This document shows, in pieces, positions 52,222 to 62,800 of a DNA stretch of 64,000 nt; position 1 is the first letter of the stretch, and the number at the start of each line of letters is the position of its first letter. The notes beneath the pieces were generated by a model, which searched no databases, was not told where the DNA came from, and saw only the letters and a program-made list of their open reading frames with translations. Both the position numbers and the translations under genes were made by a program. Source of the stretch: Cryoendolithus antarcticus (lineage: Eukaryota; Ascomycota; Dothideomycetes; Cladosporiales; Cladosporiaceae); assembly GCA_002077065.1 (NCBI GenBank), contig NAJO01000002.1, forward strand, positions 806,001 to 870,000. The letters run 5' to 3'.

Positions 52222-52755
52222 CGGACACCCTGAACATCATTGCCCACAGTCTCGGCACCGATGGCGACTCTGAACTCAAGAAAGTCAGAACTTACCTGTT
52301 TGGGCGTAGCGCTATGGTAGACCCCCAAGGCATTCCCGAGCACCTTGATGTCCGCCGCAACAGCTTATGCTATGATGCACCACACCGGCTAAGTCGGCCA
52401 CAGAGTCACATTCCTCGGAGATCATGTAGGTAACTCCATGGCTATCCCAAATCCGATATCATACTTCGCATCCCCACTCGCCTCACTCGAGACCAAGTCC
52501 CATGCAGTAAGCACAGGTGAAAAGCGCGCGCTTCCTATTGGTCCACTGGAAAGACACTCACGTTTGAAGACCAAGTTCCAATGTGAACGTCTCCCCTTTC
52601 ACAGTCGGCACAGTCTTGTCTTGGTCAGCATGGCCTTCGGCTTCTTTCATTCTTATTCCCTTGCCGCGTGTCCGTTGTCGATGTCGACTTGACATTTCCA
52701 CTCGCTTCCGCCGGACGGCGCGACACTCGCTAGAACACTTCAGAGCCGCGAAATT
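52222..52755. promoter_or_regulatory. Divergent promoter region CYT-4-like / ceramidase
   Basis: 534 bases between diverging starts. It contains a CCAAT box (52578-52582), an inverted one (ATTGG at 52537-52541) and a CCCCT stress-element core nearby (about 52593). These are candidate sites by motif only. Confidence 0.45.
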
Positions 52756-53850
52756 ATGGCTTTCTCAATCCCGTACCGCGATCAGCCATATACTCCCTTT
52801 GTAGGACCGCCAACTGCACCGATCAAGTACGTAGAATACTTCTTCTACAATACCATGTCGCTAACGAGTCCGTCTCCCCGCACAGTTTCTGCGAAGAAGA
52901 TTTCGCGATCACACCATATGTCGGAGAAGTCGTCAATACCTTGACGAACATTGCATACAGTATGAATCCTCTCACCGTTATCTTGGCGCGTTATACTAAC
53001 ACCCCGAAGTCATCTACGCAACCAAAGGCCTACGTCGCCTCCCCCGAAACGCCCCCTTCGCGGCACGGAGTCTGTACTATGGGCTCGCCCTCGTTGGAAC
53101 ATGCTCGGCGCTTTTCCATGGCCTCCTTAAGCACTACGCGCAGCTGGCAGATGACACGTCCATGATCATAGCCACCTCCTGCGTCTTGCACCGCGCAACA
53201 GTCTACGAAAGATCCGACTCTTTCACCCGAACCTTCTCGACCGTCCTTCTGACGTCTGTTGTGGCGGAGACGATCTATCATGTTTTGTATGATGCAAATA
53301 ATAAGTTTCACGAGGTTTCGTTTCTCGTGCTGTTGCTGCTGGTCATCTGGCGGACGAGGAAGTTGATCACTTCGCGTGTTTCGCAGTCTGCGGACCGACG
53401 GCTGTTGACGAGCGTGACTATCTTTGGGACTTGTAAGACAGCCGCGCTCCGTTTTCATCGAGAGCATTGGCTGACCTTTCTCCAGCCGTCTTCGGGATAG
53501 CCTACACGCTCTGGCAACTTGACCAGATCTATTGCAGTCAACTTACATCCTGGAAACGACAGATCGGCATGCCGTGGAGCTTCCTGCTCGAGTTCCACGG
53601 CTGGTGGCATATCCTCACCGCGATCGCGGCGTATGTCTTCATGGTCATGGTGGGCGATCTGACCAGCGAAGGCGGTGTGGAGTTTCACGGGAGTGTGTAC
53701 AGTTGGCTGGGCGTCCGTAGTCGAAATGTACACGGCAAGGGGATGAACGGTAGCTTGAACGGCGAGGCGAACGGGCACGCGAATGGGAAGGTGAATGGTC
53801 ACGCGAATGGGTCAACGATGAACGGTGGACATGGCGTGAAGAGGACCTAG
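52756..53850 (+). CDS. Alkaline ceramidase (YPC1/YDC1 family)
   Basis: Four exons: join(52756..52826, 52886..52959, 53010..53432, 53486..53850), 310 aa; the introns are 59, 50 and 53 nt. Splicing yields APINFCEEDFAITPYVGEVV, then NIAYIIYATKGLRRLPRN, and later VTIFGTSVFGIAYTLWQLDQ. Conserved aPHC-family features are the FCEED start, SALFHGLLKHYAQLADDTSM in the core, and EFHGWWHILTAIAAY near the end, which supply the zinc-binding histidines and acid. About seven membrane helices are expected, in the ER. It hydrolyses phytoceramide or dihydroceramide to a long-chain base and fatty acid. The C-terminus adds an NGxANGHANG-type low-complexity tail. Confidence 0.94.
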
Positions 53851-53955
53851 CGTTTACGATATACCCCGTTGATAGACCGAATGTCAATTCCGCATTGCTT
53901 CAAGTTGCAAAAGTCTCTGCCAAACCACGTGACAATCGACAGCACCACCATAGCG

Positions 53956-54642
53956 CTAAGCACGCTCATCAGCCAGGACGACCCTCACGCTCTCAACCAC
54001 ATCAACTTTCTCAAGCACCCTTCCCAGCTTCGGGAATCTATCGATGTCCAGCCTAGCCTTCGTCGCCCATCCGCATACGGTCCAGAGCAGAAAGTCCACG
54101 ACCGTCACATGCCCTCCCACTGCGAATCCACTGTCATCAAACCTCGATTCTGCGTAATTCAAACCTGCGATTACGATCTCATACCCACCATCCCGCACAC
54201 TCTGTAGCACTCTTTCCAGCTGCGCTTCACCTATAATACGAGCAGGCCGGAAAATGTAGGTGAAGCCTGTTGTGGTGAAGGTGGCAGAGATGTAGGACAT
54301 CCATTCTTGGACTTGGGCTTGCTCGAGGGGACTGCGTCCGAGCATGCCGTGGCCGGTGCGGAGAGAGGAGATGTAGTGTAGCACTGCGGGCAGCTGCGTG
54401 ATGACGGCTTGGCCAGGGAGTCCGTAATCGAGGGCGAGGGTGGGGACTTGACCGAGGGGGTTGAGGGCAAGGAAGTCTTCGCGGCTGAGTGTGGGATCCA
54501 GGGGAGTGTAGTGTCCGAAGGGATCTGAGGTCACGGAAATAAGGGTATGGGGGATGTTCAGGTGGGTAAGGAGAAGGAGGGCGGGGAGGGAGGAGGACAG
54601 ACGGTGGTGGAAGAGGGTCAGTGATGGAATGGTATCAACCAT
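53956..54642 (-). CDS. Glutathione S-transferase-like protein
   Basis: Single exon, 228 aa from MVDTIPSLTLFHHRLSSSLP. The frame is open to 54918, but those 92 residues are not protein-like and the GST fold begins right after this Met. The N-terminal thioredoxin-like domain has NPLGQVPTLALDYG with the cis-Pro and is followed by QLPAVLHYISSL, which replaces the usual glutathione-contacting E/Q-S. The C-terminal helical domain includes FAVGGHVTVVDFLLWTVCGW, the usual N-capping box (TVVDF for the common SxAD). It could conjugate glutathione or act as a reductase. Class not determined. Confidence 0.85.
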   Translation of the reverse strand: MVDTIPSLTLFHHRLSSSLPALLLLTHLNIPHTLISVTSDPFGHYTPLDPTLSREDFLALNPLGQVPTLALDYGLPGQAVITQLPAVLHYISSLRTGHGMLGRSPLEQAQVQEWMSYISATFTTTGFTYIFRPARIIGEAQLERVLQSVRDGGYEIVIAGLNYAESRFDDSGFAVGGHVTVVDFLLWTVCGWATKARLDIDRFPKLGRVLEKVDVVESVRVVLADERA

Positions 54643-55459
54643 GATGTGGCTGTTCTTCTCTTGAAGAGAGAGGTTAACAACGAAATTGATGGCGACAAGA
54701 ACGAGAGGATGATGATTGTCGACATGTTGCAACGACTTTGACTTATCTTCGAGTCTCTCATGCTGAGGATGCTGCGAAGAAGTGCGCGTAGGGCGCATTG
54801 GATAGTATCGTTGCTGCTGTGCATCCCGACCTATACATGTTGAACGTGATGTTGGCGAAATCCAGGCAAATGTTCGTGTATTATTCTCGTGTATTATTCT
54901 CCGCGTTCCCCGGGACATTCATTGCCTCCACATGACATGGAAGTCTCGAAGCGGTGAAGTAGTGGGTCTGCAAGCACACAAAGCTCTGAAACACTAGCGG
55001 CGACGCCCTGCAGTGAAGATCTGCATGGTGCTCATTGGCTGATGTAACCGCGTATTTGTGTTGTTTCGAACGACAACGGCGCCAGATCGGTCCTGGGCGG
55101 TAACCTCTGCCCGAGCCTTCCAATACATGCTCCTCACGTGGGATTGTACTGCTACTTGGTCGCGATATATCTGGCCTTCCATCGGACTCGGACGGACTTG
55201 AAACATACGACAGTAAGACCCGTGGACTCGGTAGTGGGATAAGTCTAATAATAGCGCCGATTCTCACGCACATCTGTCACTCACGACCACTTTGCGCTTC
55301 TGTGGTAGAGGCTACTGCAAAGTAACTCCACTCTCGATACACGCCCGCCGCATGGAGTAACAACGGCCGAGGCCTCACTGTGTGATCGACGTTCTCGATA
55401 CTGACCTCCCCTCGCCAATACCGCTAACCTCCACCACTCCCACCACCACCGCGCTGATA
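54643..55459. promoter_or_regulatory. Divergent region GST / NBP2-like
   Basis: 817 bases between diverging starts. The last 80 bases before the NBP2-like ATG are CCACCA-rich. A 130-codon minus-strand frame (54881-55273) has no recognisable content. No repeat or RNA gene seen. Confidence 0.4.
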
Positions 55460-56704
55460 ATGTCTACATCAACGCCCCAACCTCCACCACCTTCCCTCCG
55501 CATGTCCTCCTCTACCAGCATAGCGGCGCCCTCTCGCTCGCGCCCACAGAGCACATCCTTCGCTGCGTTCCACTCAAGCCTACCCTACGCTCTGGTCCGC
55601 GATTTCGCCTACCCACCCTTCGATGCAATGCATTATGGTCCTCCGCCAGAACCACCTTCAGGCGCGACTACGCCAGGCTCCGAATGGAATCGCAGACTAT
55701 CAGACAGCGAAGCATGGCCTGGTCGGAGCACAGGCGCATGGGGAGGCGATGGAGGGACGGAAACTGAGCCCGAGGTATTCCCAGGGCAATCGCTGCCGAG
55801 CACGAGCTTTATCGGCGAGGACGGCGAGGCGGTAGGAAGCAAGGCGAAACATCGCAAGTCGCGAAGTCATGCAGACGTAGCAGACTGGGAGCGTGGCAGG
55901 AGGCGATCGTCTGGGGTACGCAAGTCGCGTGCCAGCGGCGAAGGAAGCGACATGTTCCTCTTTGGCGCATCGTCCAGCAGCAACACGTCCGCCTCCTTAG
56001 ATCCTGGTGGATCCACATCCCTCCGCCATAGCCGCGCCGGCAACCCAGGGCGAAGGGACTCGCACTTCGCAGCCACACTGCCCAATCGCTCGTTTCCTTC
56101 TGCTCGGCCATCGCGCAGCACAACAACGCCTTCTGATACGGGTAGTGAGGATCTCATACCACTAGACGCCGAGCCGAGCAGCAGCCACGCACACTCACCG
56201 CAGCGCGCGAGCATGGGACCGGAGGACGAGCTATTTGCTGGTGAAAGCTTGGCGCTCTATGCTTTTGAACCCGAGAATCCCAATGAGCTGCGGCTGAAGG
56301 AGGGACAGATCATACTTGTCAGCTATCGGCACGGACAGGGCTGGCTGGTGGCGGAGGACCCTAGTACGGGCGAGCAAGGACTTGTGCCGGAGGAGTATGT
56401 ACGATTAGTGCGGGAGATTGAAGGCTGGGACGCCGAGGCTGGAGGGTTCGTGGAGGGTGACGAGGAGAATGACGGAGAGGCTGGAGTAGAGGAGGATTCG
56501 ATAATGGAGGACTCGAATGTGGAGGCCGACAAAGACGAGGACGAGCCCATGGAGGACGTGAACGCTGAGACCGAGGAGCCGAGCACAGGGGTGGCAGAGC
56601 CGGTGGGAGAGACTCAGCCGCCTCCTGATGAGACTGTGCAGCCAGCGAACAAGCATCTCGCGTCGCCAGATCTGCGGCAAGATAGTGCGCATGCCGAGCG
56701 ATAG
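55460..56704 (+). CDS. NBP2: SH3-domain adaptor, NBP2-like
   Basis: Single exon, 414 aa, starting at the ATG of MSTSTPQPPPPS (the upstream open frame has no ATG). One SH3 domain at about residues 262-318: ESLALYAFEPENPNELRLKE, then HGQGWLVAEDPSTGEQGLVP and EEYVRLV, with the ALYxF, GW and PxxY-type SH3 positions in place. This wording is that of yeast Nbp2 / fission yeast Skb5, which tethers Ptc1 phosphatase to the Pbs2 MAPK kinase. The region before the SH3 is Ser/Pro-rich with a basic, Ser-rich patch (RHSRAGNPGRRDS); after it comes a long acidic tail. A PTC1-like gene lies at 6.5-8.4 kb of this window. Confidence 0.85.
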   Translation: MSTSTPQPPPPSLRMSSSTSIAAPSRSRPQSTSFAAFHSSLPYALVRDFAYPPFDAMHYGPPPEPPSGATTPGSEWNRRLSDSEAWPGRSTGAWGGDGGTETEPEVFPGQSLPSTSFIGEDGEAVGSKAKHRKSRSHADVADWERGRRRSSGVRKSRASGEGSDMFLFGASSSSNTSASLDPGGSTSLRHSRAGNPGRRDSHFAATLPNRSFPSARPSRSTTTPSDTGSEDLIPLDAEPSSSHAHSPQRASMGPEDELFAGESLALYAFEPENPNELRLKEGQIILVSYRHGQGWLVAEDPSTGEQGLVPEEYVRLVREIEGWDAEAGGFVEGDEENDGEAGVEEDSIMEDSNVEADKDEDEPMEDVNAETEEPSTGVAEPVGETQPPPDETVQPANKHLASPDLRQDSAHAER

Positions 56705-57240
56705 TAGAGACACAGAGGGTATGTAGAGAACATAGCGGTGTAGACACAGACTACCAAAACCGCGAACACGAGACTCCTGATTTCCGCTTTCTTTATTCAT
56801 GAGCACAAGACGCCGATTATATGCAGGCTCACATGATCACACAGCACGAGGCATGTCACTAGACTACACTTCGAGATCACGCGAGAATCTGAGTGTCAGT
56901 ACGATCGCTCACTGCCTCCAAAAAGAACCAGATCGTCCGGGGATTGAGAGGATCCGGTTGACGCGACTCGATGTTGACCATCTGAGGTGGTGCCACTACT
57001 GACTGACGGTAGTACGAACACATACCTCAGGTATCCTGATGAACGGCCAGACAAACGCAAGGCATAAATCGTACAGTGAACCGTCGGGAATTGATAGCTT
57101 GACAACATGTCAAAGCCCCCAAAATCAACGCAATCTACATACCCGTAACGTGAACCTCCCAACATTACTTGACCTTCCCAGCACCCTCATAACCCCATGC
57201 CCAAATTCCTCCTCTTCGCTCCACCTCGTTTCTCTTCTCA
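56705..57240. other. Convergent intergenic region
   Basis: 536 bases between the NBP2-like stop and the stop of the Zn2Cys6 gene. Expected 3' UTRs; nothing else recognised. Confidence 0.4.
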
Positions 57241-59896
57241 TCAATACCCCGCGCCTCCCCCAACCTGCCCCCCATCAAAATTTCCAAACCCACCCAAACC
57301 CTCAATCCCCCCTCCAAGCAACCAACTATCCAATCCCCCTCCCTGCGTCAAGCCTTGCATATCGCCCAAAGCGATGTCCATAGCCTGCTGCACGCCAAGA
57401 TCCCAGCTCATATTGCCGAAATCCTGATTCGCAGGGTCATTGGGGTTACCGAGGTTGGGGAAGGGTGCGTAGTTTGCTTGGGCATTGGGGTCGGAAGGGT
57501 TGTAGGGGAGAGGCGTGGGGTTGGGGAATTGCCAGGCGGGAGTTGCTAGGGGTTGTTGGGTGGAGGAGTGAGGTGTAGGAGCGTTGGATTGCGTGGCGGC
57601 GTGGGAGAGCATGTGCAGGCCTGATTGGGGGTGTTGTTGGGAGGCTGGGGTGTCGGGACCAGCAGATGGTTGTTGGGCGGGTAGCTGCTCAGAGTTCTGC
57701 TCACTTGGCGAGTTGCTCCGCCCTACAAGGCCTTTCTTGTGCTTCTCCTCGAACCACTCGCGTAGCACATTCAAGATCCGTAAGATCTTGTCCGGTTTGA
57801 TGGACCGGACGCGGCCAGTCTCGGTGAAGTGCGCGATCAGGCCGTTGAGGTAGTGTTCCACGCGTAGCTCATCGACTTCGAAGAGCTTGCCGATCTCGGA
57901 GTTGGGCAGGGAGATTGCGACGTGCATCTTAATCAGGATGACGACAGCGTAGACGCACCGGACGAAGTAGAGCAGCATTGGGAGAGCGGTGATGGTGTCG
58001 TAATCGAAGCTTAGCATCGTGTCTAGGATCCCGTGGGCAGCGTTCACGCAAGCCTTCAAGGCAGCGATCTGGGTCTTACTCAACGTGCCGGTACCAGAAT
58101 TGACGTTCTTGAGACTGTCCTCACTGAACGGGATGCGGAAGTCATCGACGTTGTGATTCTGGTGCAGGACAATCTCGTGGGCGTAAAGGCTGCAAACGTG
58201 CTCAAAGAAGATCAGGCCAGGCGTGCGGCATTCGGCTGGCACGTTCTTCTTCCAGTCGGCGAGATCGTGCTCGAGTGCTTTGACATTGTACGAGACTTGG
58301 GCGTCGTTGATGTCAAGCTTCGCGGCTGATGCGTCGTCCATGAAGAACTGCTGACCTATTTGCTCGCAGATGTGCTGGAGCTTGATGTGTTGGCAGAATA
58401 GCTTATCCGTTGGTGCTGCTTGAGGGTTGGTCTCGAGCTCTGCGACGCACTCCTCCATGTAGTTTGTCCAGCGGATAAGATTCGGGCGACGGAGTACCAT
58501 CGATGCGCTATGAGGAGGTCAGTCTGGGTAGATAACATGGGTGTTTCGAGATCACGCACCTTGCACATAGGTAATAACACCCAAGCCACGCCCGCCTCGC
58601 GTCTAACGCATCGGAGTTGACAGGCATCATCTTCGCGCCCATGCCAGGCGCATAATCCTTGGTCGGCCCAGTGAAGCCGCGGCGCCTCATCTTGAATCTC
58701 TGCCCAAGTCCAATGTCCAAGGCCATCACAGCAGCAACATGGATGAGCTGATAGAAGTTCGACTGCTCGGTCTGCTCAGGCGGCTTGTACCAAAGTATGA
58801 TGACCATCGCTGTCTGCACCAGTTCCAAAGACTTTGCGCCGTTTCGAATAGCACAATCTGCAATCGCGCCGACTGTCTCACGTACCACTTCTCGGGATAC
58901 GTCCGCGCTGACTTGGCCCCATGATGCGGCTGCGATGACGGCCAGGTAGAGCATAGGTTTCTCTTTGTACAGCTGCTCGGCGGTGACTTCGGGCGGAAAG
59001 ACCACAGCCGGTAGGTGGGGCGCAAGCTCTCGATTGTAGCGGTCGAAGAGCACCGTAGCCTCATGCGGCGGAATGAGAGCGTTGATTCGACCAATGAACT
59101 CGGTGGGAGTCGAATGATGTAAATAGCGTGTCACATCGCTGTCAATTCCCCAAGATTGCTCGAGAGTAGCAGTGCTCGGATTGACTCTCGGCTGCGACTC
59201 CTCCCTAGGCTGGTACACGGGAGGCGTCGGGTATGCTGGCTGCTCATTGCTGCGTCTCCGTTTGAGTTGCTGCCTGACCTCAGGCGCCTGGGCAGGATAA
59301 GAAGCAGGGGTGCTGTAGGTTTGCGTGCTACTCCCACTCGGCGCTCGATAGTTTGATCTTCCCTCACTCTGCACCGGCGATGCAAAGACAGCAGCAGGAA
59401 TTCGACCACCCTGCGCCTGCACAGCCGATGTGAGCTCCTCGAGCTTCTTCTCCAGCTCGGCGACGCGTGTGTCGCTCTTCTTCTGACGCTTTCGCGTCGG
59501 CTCAGAGACATTACACACTTTCGCGCCCTTAGCACAGCGCTTGCATGGCAGATCTGGTCTATCGACAGCCAGCTCGCACTTGACCTTCAAGTTCCGGCAG
59601 GCATCACAAGCGCGCGGTCTCTTTGCGTCATGAGCATCAGCGCCACCTGCTGCCGGCGACTGGTCTGTCGGCGCGGCATACTGCTGCTGGTAGACCGGCT
59701 GTTCTTGGGGTTGCTGAGGGATCGGCGCCTGCGGTGCGTAGCCATAGTAGGGGTTGGGTGACGGCTGAGGGTATCCGGCGAGGGGCGGCTGCTGCGGCGT
59801 CGATGGCTCCGGGCGGAGTTCTGGCTTGAGCGGTATGGGCTGCGGCACTCGTCCACCCAACGCCGGGTCGATCACGTTCGAGCTGCGTGCTGCCAT
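57241..59896 (-). CDS. Zn2Cys6 fungal-specific transcription factor
   Basis: Two exons: complement(join(57241..58507, 58560..59896)), 867 aa. The 52-nt intron (GTGCGT...CATAG) joins GCYYLCAS to ASMVLRRPNLIRW, a conserved block of this regulator class. The binuclear cluster is at residues 97-128, C-x2-C-x6-C-x10-C-x2-C-x6-C, starting ACDACRNLKVKC. It is followed by a basic linker (RKRQKK) and a dimerising coiled coil (TRVAELEKKLEELTSAVQAQ). The middle homology region spans roughly residues 290-700. The N-terminus before the cluster is Pro/Gln-rich, and the C-terminus is Gly/Asn/Gln-rich and likely activating. Target genes cannot be read from the sequence; neighbours give no hint. Start chosen at MAARSSNVIDPALGG, the second Met in frame. 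Confidence 0.92.
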
Positions 59897-62800
59897 GTCT
59901 GTGATTGATGATCGGTGACACGGGTTGTGAATCGCCGTCTCGCTGTTCGAAGTGCCGCGCTCGAGGAGTGGACTTTGCACGAGTCAGGTGCGACGTTCGA
60001 CGTCCGTCCAATGAAATGCGGCTCATGCATTGCGGGTTTAGGACGTCTTCAGCAATGTCCATTCCTCGCAACCGCGATCGCTGGAAATCTCGTACTCACG
60101 ATGCAACGAACAGCACTTGGCGAGCGGCTACATCAGAAATTACTCGTAGAGTCTAGAGCGCCAGCTACAACGGAGACTGGATGATGGCTTTTTGTAGTCA
60201 TATGTATGATACGGTACGTAAGGCCAGCAGGTTCAGCCAGCATATCTGCAGACTACTGCTAGGCAACTCCATATCGCTGCCCACATCTCACCCCGATCCA
60301 TCTAACCGTTCAGTACAATCTCGAATTCCCTGCCAAAATGCCTCGCTTGCAGCGCTCGTACGGGCTCATCGTATAGGCATCCTCCCTCCATATGTGCTGC
60401 CATCAATGCTCATATGCAGGGACGACAAGCGTCTGCTCATCATCACTGATCCTCTTAGATCTCAATGAGCAGCTGGCGAGCTGAGCAATCGTTGCAATCA
60501 CAGCCTGCCCCTCAATACGCCATTTCTAGGCTGTGCGCGAATCCGCGATCGACTTCCCGTTGCGTCACCAACTACCATATGCCAGGCTGCGCTTCCGTCA
60601 ATAGCACATCCCAGGTTGCATGAAGATCACCCGCCATGCTCATTACTTTCCAGGTCATCATCTAGGAGAGATTGATCAGCAGACTCCTTCCTGGCGGCGA
60701 CCCAACATCAGCAGGAGTGGGTATCGAGCCGATTGACGATCCCGTCGGTTGTGTAGTGTTGAGATCGGAACCGTAGCCGCGCTGCTAATTGCAGCTGCCA
60801 TCGAAGTGTATATGTTCCGACAGACTAGCAGACATTGTAGAAAGGGCCACTCCCACGTATGTCGCTCGCGCACATCGACAAAGGGCTCCCCGCACAAAAC
60901 GGTCCGATGCACAGCTCACGGCGTGGCGCCGTCTCCCTCGCCATCGGGGATGGCAATCGCCTCCATCTAAGCTTCGCGTAGCTTACTCTAATTACCTTTT
61001 GTTGTAACCCAAGACTCCTTCCTCTCGACATAACCAATCCTCTCTCCGCCCTTGTGTGTTCATTGCCCGCGACATGAGGGTTGAGATCCTCTTCCACAAG
61101 GTCCCTGGCGAAGCCATGCCAGTAATCATTCCTCGCATAACTGTTGATCCGTGACCGATCGACTTGTCCTTCTCCCGGCTTTGTCGTCAAGCATACGCCT
61201 TGAGGAAGGGAGAAGCTTTCCGGCAGGAAAGCCAGCGTGAGCACTGGATTAATGGACTCTTCGGGGGTTGATTTGAGAAATGTTGATTGAGCAGCGGTCA
61301 GGTGATCGCAGCGATCGTGGCACATCTTCCCTTTGTGGGCGCGTATCGTCGTACGTGTCAGTACAACGGAGGACTGCCCTGCAGTTTCCGTGGAGGGCAA
61401 GTCAGCACACAACATCGTCGATCGATCTCACCTGCATCGATGCCGAGAACTTGGAGGACGCTAGATGATTCTCGAGGAGATTGCGCTTACAAACGCGTTG
61501 AGTCTCTTAAATGCGAATGGGAGCAAATGCGCAAGACTGTGACCTTGCTCAGGAACGCCCGAGGCTCTGGAAGACTGCAGCGATGCTGAAGATGAGCAGA
61601 GTCAAGTCGCATCCTCGCGCTAAGCGTGTGCCGCTTTCTCCGTGAGCTCTCCGCGTGGCCGTAAGATGGCTACGATAGGATCGTCATGCACAAAGCCGCG
61701 TTGGATCAGTCGTGCGCGTCGATTGATGGAGTGCGATGTCGTTGCTTGCTGCCTTTTTGGGTAGTCTCCATTGTCTTATCACCTTCGCTTCAGCTCTTGT
61801 CACGGCGTTTTTGCCCATGCTATCCCATCATGCCTAATTCTAATGTCATCGATTACGACAAATTTGAGCGCGTCGTGCGGAACGTCGCTGATGCGGTTGT
61901 AGGGCGCGGGACTCGCTCATCCAGCGAGTTGCATGCGCTTCTTGCTCGAGACCAGGGGACCTCCGGTGAATCTGCGATGAAGTGTGCTGGGGTGCGGTCT
62001 TTGTAGCAATGGAACGACGGAGAATCAGGAACCGCTGATCATTTCTTCCAAGTCCTGAGGCCATCGTGAGGGGAAATGACAAGAGGAGATGGACTGAGTT
62101 GGCTGGCTCGTCGTACGTAGCTTACCTACGCTTGATGTATAATCTGAGGCAAGCTCACAGCGCTCGCATGGGCTGACTTCGTTGTCTTGCGGTTCATGTG
62201 GACTGCTGAACAGCCTGTTTACTGTAGCTCTTACTCTGCTGCTGTGGAGTTGCAGGAATGTTGAGCAATGGCAATCAGTCGACGACTGTGCGCCACTACC
62301 GCTGCTGCGCCAAGCTTCGTGCCGGACTTGGTTGCTCTCTACGCAACGAGCCGATGGCCACGAGCACTCCAAGGTAGGCAAAATATGATAGTCTTCTATA
62401 TGCCCCGCGATGAACCGTGAATTCGAAGAGTAACGATACGAGCAACACTGAAGAGCGAAGAAAACGCAAGAAGGAATATTAAGGGCATGTGACCCAGGAA
62501 CAGCAATGCTCGACCTCTTGCAGGAATTGAACTCACGACTTCGGGATGCTCGAGAGCCACTATTCGATGAAGATTAGTATCATGTAACCGTTGCGACACC
62601 GTGGCAAGCGGCGGCGACAGCAATGAGTACTAATCCGGACGGCGCTAGTGGGCCATCATGCAACGGAGGCTGTTGAATCTCCAAGCAGCATTGATCGAGC
62701 CTCTGGAGAAGGACCACACAAGCAGCGAAGACGCAGGAGCGCAAGATGCTGAGCTCACGAGAGGCGGACAACGATCTGGAGAGGACTGGTTGGATCCTGG

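Noticed and set aside
60825..61415. 196-codon minus-strand frame
   Set aside because: No domain, no homology recognised and no splice context; likely chance in GC-rich DNA.
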